64,000 nt of DNA from Amylibacter sp. IMCC11727 (lineage in GTDB: Bacteria; Pseudomonadota; Alphaproteobacteria; Rhodobacterales; Rhodobacteraceae). This document shows positions 1 through 9,060 of this stretch, piece by piece; positions within the stretch are counted from its first letter, which is position 1; each line of letters opens with the position of its first letter. Both the position numbers and the translations under genes were made by a program. The stretch lies in NCBI RefSeq assembly GCF_029854195.1, contig NZ_CP122960.1, forward strand, positions 124,001 through 188,000. Direction: 5' to 3'. The notes under the pieces are model-generated. The model was not told where the DNA came from and searched no databases. It saw only the letters and a list, made by a program, of their open reading frames with translations.

Positions 1-2
1 AT

Positions 3-410
3 GAAACCCTGCGCGTGGCGGATCGGCATAAGGTGCAGGTGTTTGTGGTGTCCAATGGCGGGATCAGGCCCAATCCACATCCGCTGGTGGAAACGGTGGT
101 TGTGGATGATGGGCCTGATGTGGCGGATATGTGGATCGCAGATCGTTGTGGGCGCGGTGATGTGGTGATTACAGGGGACATCCCGTTGGCCGCCAAGTGT
201 TTGGAAGCAGACGCGCGGGTTGTGCAACACAACGGCGAAGTGTTCACCAAAGGCAATATCGGCAATCGGTTGGCAACGCGGGATTTAATGCAGGATCTGC
301 GCGCCGCGGATCCGTTTCGCCAAGGGGGCGGAAAGCCGTTCAGCAAAGCGGATCGATCACGATTTTTAGATGTGTTGGAGCGCGAGGTGCGGTTTGCCCA
401 AAGAGATTGA
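3..410 (+). CDS. YaiI/YqxD family protein (UPF0178), 5'-truncated by window
   Basis: The frame is open from the first bases of the window and stops with TGA at 408-410, giving 135 visible residues. The UPF0178 family is about 150 residues and starts with a short 'DADACPVK'-like strand, so roughly 15 N-terminal residues lie upstream. Visible family features are the strand ending VQVFVVSN, the segment ADMWIADRCGRGDVVITGDIPLA and the C-terminal GGGKPFSKADRSRFL. The family has a PIN/NYN-like fold and no firmly established function. A GTG at position 15 is only an internal codon. The next gene begins inside or just before this stop, so the two are probably co-transcribed. Confidence 0.85.
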   Translation, partial: ETLRVADRHKVQVFVVSNGGIRPNPHPLVETVVVDDGPDVADMWIADRCGRGDVVITGDIPLAAKCLEADARVVQHNGEVFTKGNIGNRLATRDLMQDLRAADPFRQGGGKPFSKADRSRFLDVLEREVRFAQRD

Positions 411-1002
411 AGCGGTAGTTTTTGATATTGGAAACGTGCTGATCGAATGGCAGCCCGAGCGGTTTTACGACACTGTTATGCCTGCCGAAGATCGTGTGAA
501 AATGTTTGAAACCATTGATTTACACCGCATGAATGATCTGGTGGATCGGGGTGCAAATTGGCGCGATACGGTTTATGCAACGGCTGAAGAGTACCCTGAA
601 TACCGCGATATGATCCGCCTTTGGCATGATCGGTGGATTGAAATGGCATCCCCTGCGATTGATGCGTCTGTGGATGTGCTGCGTAAATTGCGGATGAATT
701 TTGTGCCCGTGTTTGCCCTGTCAAATTTTGGCATTCAGACGTTTGAATATGCGGAAACGGTTTATCCGTTTTTGCAAGAATTCGACCAGCGATACATTTC
801 GGGCTATCGTGGTGAGGTAAAGCCAGAGCCGCGCATTTACGAGATTTTGGAACAAAACTGTGGCGTTGCGCCTGATCGTTTGCTGTTTGCCGATGATCGG
901 CAGGAGAACCTAGATGCAGCGGCGGCGCGGGGTTGGAACGTACATCTGTTTGACGGGCCAGAGGGTTGGATCGAACGGTTGAAAAGCGAAGGATTACTGT
1001 GA
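394..1002 (+). CDS. HAD-superfamily hydrolase (YihX-like, subfamily IA)
   Basis: A 202-residue HAD phosphatase-like protein. Motif I is FDIGNVLIEW near residues 10-19, with the nucleophilic Asp followed by I-G-N (D-x-G instead of D-x-D), as in YihX-type enzymes. Motif II is the Ser of ALSNFG, motif III the Lys of GEVKPEPRIYE, and motif IV FADDRQENLDAA. I prefer the TTG start at 394, preceded by GAGG at 383-386. It gives MPKEIEAVVFDIGN, the expected distance to motif I, and overlaps the upstream stop by 17 bases. An ATG at 370 in the same frame would add an unconserved Cys/Trp-rich tail. The stop overlaps the next ATG by one base. The substrate is not predictable; sugar phosphates or haloacids are possible. 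Confidence 0.85.
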   Translation: MPKEIEAVVFDIGNVLIEWQPERFYDTVMPAEDRVKMFETIDLHRMNDLVDRGANWRDTVYATAEEYPEYRDMIRLWHDRWIEMASPAIDASVDVLRKLRMNFVPVFALSNFGIQTFEYAETVYPFLQEFDQRYISGYRGEVKPEPRIYEILEQNCGVAPDRLLFADDRQENLDAAAARGWNVHLFDGPEGWIERLKSEGLL

Positions 1003-1928
1003 TGGATATTCCGTTTATCGGATTTGATGAAATGGACAACCGTTTGACGTGGCGCGGGGTCACAGAAGCACTGCGCAACGGGCATAAATTGGCGGCGGCA
1101 AGCATTGCAGATGGGTTTGCGTATCGCGGGGATGATACGCTGCTGAGCCGTGCCGCGTGGATTGACGGACTGGGCGTGGCAGTGAAATCTGCGACCGTTA
1201 TTCCAGGCAATGTGGCCAAAGGCCGGCCCATGATCCACGGCGGGGTGATGGTGTTTGACGATGAGTTTGGCACGTTGGAAGCGGTGATTGATTTCCATTT
1301 GGTGACAAAATGGAAAACCGCTGGGGATAGCCTGTTGGGGGCGCAAATGCTCGCGCGGCCTGACAGTAAAATGGTTTTGATTGTGGGGGCTGGAACGGTG
1401 GCGCGGAATTTGGTTTCGGCCTATTCCAGTGCATTTCCAGAAGCGTCTTTCTTGATTTGGAACCGCACGGCTGCAAAGGCCGAAGAGTTGGCGACCGATT
1501 TGTCAAAATCTCATGATATCAAGACGATGAAGAGTCTTGAGGAAGCAGTTTCATTGGCGGACATAGTGTCTTGTGCGACCATGAGCACGGAACCTGTATT
1601 GCGAGGTGACTGGTTGCGCGCAGGGCAACATGTGGATTTGATCGGCGCGTACCGCCCTGACATGCGCGAGGTGGATGATACCGCGTTGAACCGCGCGCAG
1701 GTGTTTGTGGACAGTCGCGCCACAACTGTTGGGCATATCGGAGAATTGAAAATTCCAATCGCCAATGGAGTGTTTTCAGAAGATGATATTCAGGGTGAAT
1801 TTTACGATCTGGTGGCTGGAACGGCGGGGCGTGAAACGGATGACGACATCACCTTGTTTAAAAACGGGGGCGGCGCGCATTTGGACCTGATGACGGCGAA
1901 ATATATTTTGGCGGAGTGGTCGAAATGA
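1002..1928 (+). CDS. ornithine cyclodeaminase / mu-crystallin family protein
   Basis: A 308-residue NAD(P)-dependent enzyme of the ornithine cyclodeaminase/mu-crystallin family. The Rossmann loop GAGTVARNLVSAY is near residue 130, followed by FLIWNRTAAKAEELA. The N-terminal substrate half has GVAVKSATVIPGN, which contains the conserved Lys, and VFDDEFGTLEAVID. DLIGAYRPDMREVD replaces the usual 'ADMREV' core. Family members act as ornithine cyclodeaminases, ketimine reductases or L-alanine/lysine dehydrogenases, so I assign only the family. The ATG at 1002 overlaps the previous TGA, and the ATGA at the 3' end overlaps selO, which suggests translational coupling. Confidence 0.88.
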   Translation: MDIPFIGFDEMDNRLTWRGVTEALRNGHKLAAASIADGFAYRGDDTLLSRAAWIDGLGVAVKSATVIPGNVAKGRPMIHGGVMVFDDEFGTLEAVIDFHLVTKWKTAGDSLLGAQMLARPDSKMVLIVGAGTVARNLVSAYSSAFPEASFLIWNRTAAKAEELATDLSKSHDIKTMKSLEEAVSLADIVSCATMSTEPVLRGDWLRAGQHVDLIGAYRPDMREVDDTALNRAQVFVDSRATTVGHIGELKIPIANGVFSEDDIQGEFYDLVAGTAGRETDDDITLFKNGGGAHLDLMTAKYILAEWSK

Positions 1929-3358
1929 TCGCCTTTGACAACAGTTATGCACGGTTGCCCGATGGATTTTTCTCGCGGGTGAATCCTGACAAAGCCCCTG
2001 ATCCATCGTTGATAAAGGTGAATGAAAAGCTGGCGGCGGCGATTGGGTTGGATGCGGCATGGCTTTCATCGCCAGAAGGAATTGCGATGTTGTCTGGTGC
2101 GGCAGTGGCTGAGGGGTCTGAACCGCTGGCCATGGCCTATGCTGGGCATCAGTTTGGGGGATGGTCGCCGCAACTTGGGGATGGGCGTGCGCATTTGCTC
2201 GGCGAGGTTGTTGGGCCAGATGGGGTGCGCCGTGATGTGCAGCTGAAAGGGTCCGGTGCAACGCCGTTTTCGCGCAATGGGGATGGCAAAGCGGCGCTTG
2301 GCCCTGTGTTGCGCGAATATATTGTCAGCGAATTTATGGCCGCTGCTGGCGTGCCAACGACCCGAGCGCTGGCGGCGGTTTCAACGGGCGAGCGTGTACA
2401 GCGCGAAACGGGAATGCCAGGTGCGGTTTTGACCCGTGTTGCGCAAAGCCATGTACGGGTTGGGACATTTCAGTATTTCTTTGCACGCCAACAAACCGAA
2501 AACCTGCAAACGCTCGCGAATTATGTGATTGATCGGCATTACCCATCGGCGCGAAATGCGGAGAATCCACCGCTCGACGTGTTGAAACAGGTGATGGAAC
2601 GGTATGCCAAGTTGATTGCGCAATGGATGTGTTTGGGGTTCATTCACGGGGTGATGAACACGGACAATGTGCAGATCGCGGGGGAAACGATTGATTACGG
2701 GCCGTGTGCGTTTATGGACGATTTCCATCCCAATACGGTGTTCAGTTCGATCGATCGAAACGGGCGGTATGCCTGGGTGAACCAGCCCAATATCGGCGTT
2801 TGGAATATCTCTCGATTGGCGGAGGCATTGTTGCCGATATTGGATGCGGATGAAGACGCTGCCGTAAAATTGGCAGAGGGTGCGGTTGCGGGGTTTTCAG
2901 ACATTTTTAATGATGCCTTGAACGAGGGGATTGCCGCAAAGCTGGGCATCACGGTGAACGCGGAGTTTATGCAATCCACGTTTAAGGTGATGACGGATCA
3001 CGGGTGCGATTTCACACTGTTTTTTCGGGAATTGACGCGTATTGCCAAGGGGGGAACGACGGAGCCGTTTGAAGCGTTGTTTGTGACGCCTAATGCGGCG
3101 CAGACGTGGTTGGACAGCTGGCGTGCGGAACATGATCCCGCGTTGGTTGATCGCATGGCGACCGTAAACCCGATCTTTATTCCGCGAAATCATAGAGTTG
3201 AAGAAGCGATTGCAAGTGCTGTTGATGGCGATTTTGCACCGTTTCATACGCTGGTGGAAGTGTTGGAAAGACCCTTTGACGCGCAACCAAATCGTGCTGA
3301 ATTTGAGCGTCCTCCCACAGCGGATCAGGTGGTGCGCGAAACGTTTTGCGGCACATGA
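1925..3358 (+). CDS. selO: SelO/YdiU protein adenylyltransferase
   Basis: A 477-residue pseudokinase-fold protein that transfers AMP from ATP to Ser/Thr/Tyr of target proteins (SelO family; role in redox stress). It contains the family blocks AGHQFGGWSPQLGDGRAHLL, DVQLKGSGATPFSRNGDGKA and VLREYIVSEFMAAAGVPTTR. The catalytic region is HGVMNTDNVQIAG followed by IDYGPCAFMDDF, with the Mg-binding Asn and Asp present. It ends in FCGT, a C-terminal Cys at the position of the selenocysteine or regulatory Cys of SelO proteins. The ATG at 1925 overlaps the preceding TGA (ATGA). Its length is typical of bacterial SelO. The neighbouring hydrolase again starts in an ATGA overlap. Confidence 0.95.
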   Translation: MIAFDNSYARLPDGFFSRVNPDKAPDPSLIKVNEKLAAAIGLDAAWLSSPEGIAMLSGAAVAEGSEPLAMAYAGHQFGGWSPQLGDGRAHLLGEVVGPDGVRRDVQLKGSGATPFSRNGDGKAALGPVLREYIVSEFMAAAGVPTTRALAAVSTGERVQRETGMPGAVLTRVAQSHVRVGTFQYFFARQQTENLQTLANYVIDRHYPSARNAENPPLDVLKQVMERYAKLIAQWMCLGFIHGVMNTDNVQIAGETIDYGPCAFMDDFHPNTVFSSIDRNGRYAWVNQPNIGVWNISRLAEALLPILDADEDAAVKLAEGAVAGFSDIFNDALNEGIAAKLGITVNAEFMQSTFKVMTDHGCDFTLFFRELTRIAKGGTTEPFEALFVTPNAAQTWLDSWRAEHDPALVDRMATVNPIFIPRNHRVEEAIASAVDGDFAPFHTLVEVLERPFDAQPNRAEFERPPTADQVVRETFCGT

Positions 3359-4268
3359 TGTACGTGACGCCACTCTCTGTTTTGCTGGCGCTGGCGCTGT
3401 GTTTGATTGTGGCGTGGTTTTTGAAACGGCCCATGTCGGCGCGGGCGCGGCGTAATGCCAGCGGGCAGTTTGTGCAGTTGCAAGATGGGATCATTCATTA
3501 CGAATGGCATGGGCCCGCAACGGGGCCTGTTCTGGTGATGGTACATGGGCTGACCACACCGAGTTTTGTTTGGCGTGATCAGTTGCCCGCGCTGACGCAA
3601 GCAGGATATCGCGTTTTAACCTTTGATCATTTTGGGCGTGGTTTTTCGGATCGGCCTTATGCGCGGTATGACATGGCGTTTTACATGCGCGAAATGGATC
3701 AGTTGCTTGATACCTTAGGCGTTCGGGCGGGGTATGATTTGCTCGGCTATTCCATGGGGGGGGGATTGCCGCGCAATATGGTGCGCTGCGGCGAGACCGT
3801 ATTCGCAAACTGATTTTGGTAGCGCCTATTGGTTTTTTGCAAGGACGCCCGAATTGGGTGACGCGCTGGCCCGTAGTTGGTGATTTGGCAATGTTTGTGT
3901 TTGGTGGCTGGTCGCTGCGACGAGGGGCCATCAAAGCGGGTAAGGTCGAAAACGTAGACGCAGAGATGATCGCGTTACAGTGCCGCGAAACGCGGTTTGC
4001 GGGGTATGGGGCGGCGGTTTTAAGCAGTGCGCGGAATGTGATTTACCAAGACCTTACGGAAGCGCATCGCATTTTGAAGGATCGTGATGTGCCAATACTG
4101 GCGCTGTTTGGCACAGAGGATGATGTGATCCCGCTGCCCTGTGCCATGCGATTGCGCGAGGTGAACCGCACCGCACAGATTATAGAGGTTGAGGGCGCGG
4201 GCCACGCCTTGGTGACCACGCATTTCAAGCAGGTGAACGCCGCTATTTTGGCGTTTCTTCGGGATTAA
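3355..4268 (+). pseudogene. alpha/beta hydrolase, frameshifted at a G9 tract
   Basis: Two adjacent frames together make one alpha/beta hydrolase of about 304 residues. The 5' part (3355-3813) has an N-terminal membrane segment at residues 3-22, the oxyanion region VMVHGLTTPSF, FDHFGRGFSDRP, and the nucleophile elbow LLGYSMGG. It then runs out of frame at nine consecutive G (3756-3764). The downstream frame resumes with IAAQYGALRRDRIRKLILVA and carries the acid (ALFGTEDDVIP) and base (EGAGHALVTTH) of the triad, up to 4268. One extra G, or two fewer, restores one frame. The Ser thus sits on a different fragment from Asp and His. The gene may be truly broken, phase-variable, or a base-call error; both halves keep family residues, so loss would be recent. 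The 3' end overlaps hemY by 26 bases, tail to tail. Confidence 0.85.
3756..3764. repeat. G9 homopolymer inside the hydrolase nucleophile elbow
   Basis: Nine consecutive G directly after the AT of the Met codon in GYSMGG. The reading frame changes here: the upstream phase needs ten (or seven) G to join the downstream phase. This is the longest G run I noticed in the window. Confidence 0.95.
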
Positions 4269-5661
4269 CGGCGTCTGGTTCCGCATCCAAAGTACCTGAC
4301 ATCAAAGGCAACATAGAGGTGTTTTCTGAAAGGTCGTCGCTTTGGGGTGGGGTTTTCCAATCCATACTGTCAAAGCTGTTGCAGTTGTCACATTTTGGGG
4401 CCCATGCGGTGTGGATTTTTTTGCAGCTGTCGCAAATCCATTGTGGGCCTCGTGATGCGGCGAGCGCCTTTGAAAGCCAGCCGCGCACAACTTTGTCTTC
4501 GGCCCCTTCGCCCTTTTCGATGGCGGCCATGATGGCCAAAGATCGAGCAGTTGGTTCTGCTTCGGCTAAGCTGCCGATGGCACGACGGGCGCCTGGGAAG
4601 TCTTCGGCGGCGAGCATCAGCTCTGCTTGCAGCATGCGGGCTTCCGAATTGTCGGAATTTGCCCGCAGCAGTTGGTTGAACCGCTTGAGTCGTGCAGCAG
4701 GAGTTTCATCGGGTTCGATATCGGCAAAGGCGCTGGCCAAATCGGGGTGTGGTTTGCTGCCCCATGCTTTTTTCAGCACTTTAGTGGCAGCGCGTTTGTT
4801 GTTGTCGAGCACGTGCATTTCGGCGGCTAAAACGGCAGCTGGGATCAGATCGGGGGACAAGGTGTTTGCCTGAAGTGCGGCTTCTTTCCCTGAAGGGATT
4901 TCACCATCATCCAGCAAGCGGCGGGCATCGGCGAGTGACAGAACGGCATCGCGGCGGCGGCCCACATCGCGGGGTAAAGTGTGCGCTTTGACCTTTGCTT
5001 CGATGGTTTTGCGCGCACCTGACCATTCTTGTTTTTCGGTTTGCAGCGCGAACAGGGTTTCCAGTGTGGCGTCGTGGGCGGGACGCAGAGCAAATGCCTT
5101 TTCTGCGAGCTTCAGCGCGGTGTCTGTGTCGCCTTCGGCCAGTTTTTGTTTCATCAAACCCTGCACACCCACAAACCGCGTGCGATCGTTTTGCAGCAGA
5201 TTTTTGTAGTATTTCAGCGCCTTTTTCGTATCGCCAGACATTTCTGCCGCTTGGGCGCTGATCAATTGGGTTAGTTCTGGACGTTCCAAGTAACGTTCTG
5301 CTTTGGCGGCTTTTTGGCTGGCGGTTTTGCCTTCGCCTGCGGCCAGCGCCACCATGCCATCGGCCAAGGCTTCGAAGCCTTTGCGTTCACGATTGCGGGT
5401 GAAATAGCGGGATACGGCGGTTTCGTCGCCGTTGAAGAATTTGAACACTGCGACCAACAGGCCGAACAGTTTGAATGCGAGCCAGACGGCCAGCATAAAG
5501 ATTACGAGACCGATCAATCCTGCGATGGGGGTAAAGCGGTGTTCTTCGCCATTGAAAGAGAGTTTCACCTCGCCCCCTGCTTCGATCAGGTAGGAGCCGA
5601 CGAAGGCCGCCGCCACGATGAGCGCGATGAAAAATACGATACGGATCAGGGACAGCAGCAT
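4243..5661 (-). CDS. hemY: HemY-type membrane TPR protein with C-terminal zinc ribbon
   Basis: A 472-residue protein of the proteobacterial HemY family (not the Bacillus protoporphyrinogen oxidase). It has two membrane segments at residues 2-22 and about 43-70, then tetratricopeptide-like helices to about residue 400. The C-terminal zinc ribbon has C-x2-C and C-x2-C pairs (WICDSCKKIH and KCDNCNSFDSMDW). The family is genetically linked to haem synthesis, but its biochemical role is unsettled. The start is ATG at 5661; 31 further in-frame codons upstream are Cys/Arg-rich and overlap mic60, so I reject them. It sits 14 bases after mic60 and shares its strand with hemD. The 3' end overlaps the broken hydrolase. 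Confidence 0.88.
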   Translation of the reverse strand: MLLSLIRIVFFIALIVAAAFVGSYLIEAGGEVKLSFNGEEHRFTPIAGLIGLVIFMLAVWLAFKLFGLLVAVFKFFNGDETAVSRYFTRNRERKGFEALADGMVALAAGEGKTASQKAAKAERYLERPELTQLISAQAAEMSGDTKKALKYYKNLLQNDRTRFVGVQGLMKQKLAEGDTDTALKLAEKAFALRPAHDATLETLFALQTEKQEWSGARKTIEAKVKAHTLPRDVGRRRDAVLSLADARRLLDDGEIPSGKEAALQANTLSPDLIPAAVLAAEMHVLDNNKRAATKVLKKAWGSKPHPDLASAFADIEPDETPAARLKRFNQLLRANSDNSEARMLQAELMLAAEDFPGARRAIGSLAEAEPTARSLAIMAAIEKGEGAEDKVVRGWLSKALAASRGPQWICDSCKKIHTAWAPKCDNCNSFDSMDWKTPPQSDDLSENTSMLPLMSGTLDAEPDAVNPEETPK

Positions 5662-5675
5662 GTGTCGCGCTTTCT

Positions 5676-6977
5676 TTAATTTGCGCCGAGGGCGGCAGAG
5701 AGATCTTTGAGATCGGATTGAGCAGCATTTAGGGCAGCAAGGTTCGCGATCCATGAGGACATAGCCGTTTTAGCCGCATCGGGCAGGCTGTTGGCCTCGG
5801 TGAGGGCCGCGTTTAGACGGCGATTCACCAGATCGTCTTCGACGCGGGACAAGATGGCGTCTGTTTCAGGGCCTTCTTTGCGTTCCAAAGACCGTGATCC
5901 GACCTGTGTTTTGAAAAATGCGCCGATTTTGCTGATAGAACCGTCTTTGGCCTTGGCTTCGATGTCCGCTCTTAAAGCATTGTGAGCGGCATCAGAAAAT
6001 CCGTTGCGCAGCGTTGTCCAAGACGGCGTTCCGTTTTCAGCGACGGCTGACAGGCCAGCGGGGATCGTCGCATCGGCAACTTGTGTTAGTGCGTCAAGAG
6101 CGGCCTGAAACGGTGCACCGCTGTCGAGTGCGGCGGCGATGTCCGTGAGGTTTTTCTTGGTGGCTGTATTGGCAACTTTGGTGGAGGCTTCTTCTTGTGC
6201 CTCTTCAATGCGGCGTGCGGATGCTTTTTCCGCTTCTTCGATTTTCTGACTAAGGGCGCCGTTTTTGGCGGCCAGATCGGCCACTTGTGCTTTGAGCCCT
6301 TCCAGCACGGCTTGATAGCCAGAGAGTTTCGATGCTGCCTCTTCTGATAGGGTCGCACCGTTTTCTGTGATCTGCAGGGATAGGCGCTCACCGACAGCGG
6401 ACAGTTCCGCGTTCAAGCCTTGGACCTGTGATTCGAGCGATGCAATGCGGGCTTCGATGTCTTGGCCATCTGTTGCGGCGAGCGCGTCTTTGATGGCGGC
6501 CATTTCTTCGGCTTGGCTGGCGGCATATGCGGCGATGGCATCGTCGATGGCTTTTTGATCGACGCCTGATGTTGTTGGAATGGCGGCGAGGCGATCATCG
6601 AGGTCTGCGCGCAAGGCAGCGATTTCTGATTTCGCCTCTGATTGGCCAGGCATCAGGAATTCGGCAACGGGTGACAGGCCAGCAGGTAGCAAAGGAGCCA
6701 GTTTAGGCGCACCCCATAAGGCAATGGCAATGCCCACAAAAATGAGGAACAGGCCACGCAAAACTCGTGAAGATAGTGAAGCGCGAACCTCTTCTTCCTC
6801 GGTCAGCGTGTCCTCTGCTTCGGCGTCTGTTGTGGGTTCGTCTGTGGAGTCTTCGACGATTTCTTCGGTGATGGTTTCGGTTGTTTCTTCTACCACCTTT
6901 ACACCATCGTCGGCGGCGGTTGTTTCCACCACTTCTGCGTCTTCGATTTTTGTCGATTTAGTCGATTTTTTCGCCAC
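5676..6977 (-). CDS. Mitofilin / Mic60 homologue (inner-membrane shaping protein)
   Basis: A 433-residue protein with the layout of bacterial Mic60. Residues 1-65 form a strongly acidic, Glu/Thr-rich cytoplasmic tail. One membrane helix lies near 72-92 (LRGLFLIFVGIAIALWG). A long periplasmic coiled coil spans about 110-280. The C-terminal mitofilin-like helical domain is at 290-433 (for example GAFFKTQVGSRSLERKEG, then AILSRVEDDLVNRRLNAAL). In alphaproteobacteria this protein bends the inner membrane and is the ancestor of the mitochondrial MICOS subunit. Start is GTG at 6977, with an AAGG motif upstream. Its placement between hemD and hemY is the usual alphaproteobacterial arrangement. A 218-base leader separates it from hemD, so it may have its own promoter. 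Confidence 0.9.
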   Translation of the reverse strand: MAKKSTKSTKIEDAEVVETTAADDGVKVVEETTETITEEIVEDSTDEPTTDAEAEDTLTEEEEVRASLSSRVLRGLFLIFVGIAIALWGAPKLAPLLPAGLSPVAEFLMPGQSEAKSEIAALRADLDDRLAAIPTTSGVDQKAIDDAIAAYAASQAEEMAAIKDALAATDGQDIEARIASLESQVQGLNAELSAVGERLSLQITENGATLSEEAASKLSGYQAVLEGLKAQVADLAAKNGALSQKIEEAEKASARRIEEAQEEASTKVANTATKKNLTDIAAALDSGAPFQAALDALTQVADATIPAGLSAVAENGTPSWTTLRNGFSDAAHNALRADIEAKAKDGSISKIGAFFKTQVGSRSLERKEGPETDAILSRVEDDLVNRRLNAALTEANSLPDAAKTAMSSWIANLAALNAAQSDLKDLSAALGAN

Positions 6978-7195
6978 AGGTTAAATGCCTTGTAATGTCT
7001 TTGGAAAGATTCCCCTGATACAAAGTTAAGCACTGTGGAGCGCGGTCTCAACCCCTAAGCGGTTTGGGATGATGATGAATCAGCTGTGTTTCGCTAACTG
7101 CTTGACGATCATGGTGTTTCTTTTGTCCCAATGTCCAAATCTGGCTTAGGTTAAAAGCGAAGCTTTCTGCTGTGCGATATGCGTTAAAAAACCTG

Positions 7196-7894
7196 CTACA
7201 AAAGGTGGGACAGTGCTGTAATCATCGCGCTGCGTGTGGGGGCATTGGCGATGATGGTTTTCGCATTGAGGTGGGCAAGTGGACGGCGGGCGTTTTCTGA
7301 AATGCACAAAATCGTAACCTGCGTCAGATCACAGTGGGCCACTTGATCCGCAAAAGCGCGTGCGGTGTTGGGGGACATGATGGGAATGAGCGTTGGCGCG
7401 GACAGTGTATCGAGTGCGGCTTGAGAAAGCGGGATGGTGGTTTGTGCGTAAACAACGCGTCGTTCTGCCTGATATCCATTTGCCACGAGGGTTTCGGCGA
7501 TATCATGAGCCACTGTCGCGCCTGATACATACACTATAGGGCCATCAGACGGTGTTGCGCGGCGTTTAACCAGATTTAACAGGTCTTGGGCGGTTCCATC
7601 AGCGGAGTCCGCTTTGAAGCCTGCAGTTTGGGCTGCTGCCTGTGTGGCATCGCCGACGCACAGGGCTGGAATGGTGCGGTCTTCTGATTGGTCTGCGAAA
7701 TAGGTGACGCCGTTCACGGATGAAAACAGCAGGTATTGCGTGTTTTTTGGCAATGGGGCGCATATGCGCGGTGAAATGTCCAAGATCGGTGCGTAGTGGA
7801 CCGTTGGCTCGCGTCCTGTTTGATCGCAAAAGGCCGCGATGAAATCCTTGGCCTGTTGCAAGGGGCGGATCATGAGGATCGTTGGTTTGGACAT
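7196..7894 (-). CDS. hemD: Uroporphyrinogen-III synthase
   Basis: A 232-residue protein with the two-lobed HemD pattern. The N-terminus is ILMIRPLQQAKDFIA, followed by LLFSSVNGVTYFA, CVGDATQAAAQTAGF, IVYVSGATVAHDIAETL and the conserved late block IPIMSPNTARAFADQ. It closes hydroxymethylbilane to uroporphyrinogen III in haem and tetrapyrrole synthesis. Start is the ATG at 7894 (MSKPTILMIRPL); the 27 codons above it overlap the tsaD promoter region. HemD is poorly conserved in sequence, but the gene context (mic60, hemY) supports the call. hemC, often found just ahead of hemD in this order, is not present between hemD and the divergent tsaD. Confidence 0.85.
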   Translation of the reverse strand: MSKPTILMIRPLQQAKDFIAAFCDQTGREPTVHYAPILDISPRICAPLPKNTQYLLFSSVNGVTYFADQSEDRTIPALCVGDATQAAAQTAGFKADSADGTAQDLLNLVKRRATPSDGPIVYVSGATVAHDIAETLVANGYQAERRVVYAQTTIPLSQAALDTLSAPTLIPIMSPNTARAFADQVAHCDLTQVTILCISENARRPLAHLNAKTIIANAPTRSAMITALSHLL

Positions 7895-7974
7895 GGATGT
7901 GATGGGACCATTGCTGTGGCGGGGTGCAAATGTTACCTGCTGAACAAGAAAACCACGGTGAGCGCGGATTGGCA

Positions 7975-9060
7975 ATGACGCAGATTTACACGATTTTGGG
8001 GCTGGAAAGCAGTTGTGACGACACAGCCGCCGCTATTGTTCGCGGGGCCGTTGGCGGAGCGGGTGATGTGCTGTCTTCTGTAGTTTGGGGGCAGGAACAG
8101 TTGCACGCGGATTTTGGCGGTGTGGTTCCTGAAATCGCGGCACGCGCCCATGCGGAGCGTTTGGATTTATGTGTGGAGCGTGCGCTGGATGAGGCGGGTT
8201 TCACGCTGGCCGATGTGGATGCAATTGCGGTGACATCAGGGCCGGGTCTGATTGGCGGCGTGATGAGCGGTGTCATGTGTGCAAAGGGGCTGTCCGTTGG
8301 ATCGGGTAAGCCGCTGGTGGGCGTGAACCATTTGGCGGGCCACGCGTTGACGCCGCGCATGACGGATGGGGAGGAATATCCATATTTGATGTTGCTGGTG
8401 TCTGGTGGGCATTGCCAGTTTTTGGGCGTGTATGGACCAGATGAATTTACGCGCATGGGTGGCACAATTGATGACGCCCCAGGAGAAGCGTTTGATAAAT
8501 CGGCCAAGTTGTTGGGGTTGGGGTATCCTGGTGGGCCGTTGATTGAGCGCGAGGCATTGGAGGGCGATGCGAAGCGGTTTAAGTTTCCGCGGCCCTTGCT
8601 GGATCGGCCCGATATGGACATGTCTTTTTCTGGATTAAAGACCGCGTTGCGGCGGGCGCGGGATACATTGGTTGCGGATCAAGGTGGGATCACTGTGCAG
8701 GATCGACGTGATTTATGTGCCAGCTTTCAGGTGGCGGTGGCGGATACCTTGGCGGAGAAAACGCGCCGTGCGTGTAAGGCGTTTGGCGCGAAGACAACGT
8801 TGGCAGTGGCGGGTGGTGTTGCGGCCAATTCGGTTATTCGCGCGGCGTTGCAAGATGTGGCGGATGAGCAAGGGTTTCAATTTCTGGCCCCACCGTTGAA
8901 ATATTGCACGGATAACGCGGCGATGATCGCTTGGGCGGGGCTTGAGCGATTTGCAGATGGGCACGTGGATGACATGAGCCTTTCGGCACGGCCCCGTTGG
9001 CCGCTGGATCGCACAGCTGCGCCGATGCTGGGGTCAGGTAAGAAAGGGGCCAAGGCATGA
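7975..9060 (+). CDS. tsaD: tRNA N6-adenosine threonylcarbamoyltransferase TsaD
   Basis: A 361-residue Kae1/TsaD ATPase-fold enzyme that moves threonylcarbamoyl onto A37 of ANN-decoding tRNAs. Visible are [15 protein letters not shown] at the start, the [14 protein letters not shown] block, the metal-binding HLAGHAL pair of His, and [13 protein letters not shown]. Also present are [19 protein letters not shown] and the late [14 protein letters not shown]. Start is ATG 7975, about 80 bases from divergent hemD. The frame is open 17 codons further up, but that stretch lacks family residues. The ATGA at the 3' end overlaps gpsA. The partner tsaE lies at 20.8 kb in the same window. Confidence 0.97.
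   Translation: MTQIYTILGLESSCDDTAAAIVRGAVGGAGDVLSSVVWGQEQLHADFGGVVPEIAARAHAERLDLCVERALDEAGFTLADVDAIAVTSGPGLIGGVMSGVMCAKGLSVGSGKPLVGVNHLAGHALTPRMTDGEEYPYLMLLVSGGHCQFLGVYGPDEFTRMGGTIDDAPGEAFDKSAKLLGLGYPGGPLIEREALEGDAKRFKFPRPLLDRPDMDMSFSGLKTALRRARDTLVADQGGITVQDRRDLCASFQVAVADTLAEKTRRACKAFGAKTTLAVAGGVAANSVIRAALQDVADEQGFQFLAPPLKYCTDNAAMIAWAGLERFADGHVDDMSLSARPRWPLDRTAAPMLGSGKKGAKA

Noticed and set aside
476..1273. Long minus-strand frame across the HAD and cyclodeaminase genes
   Set aside because: Antisense to two well-supported coding genes; its product is Pro/Ser/His-rich with no motif and no plausible start signal.
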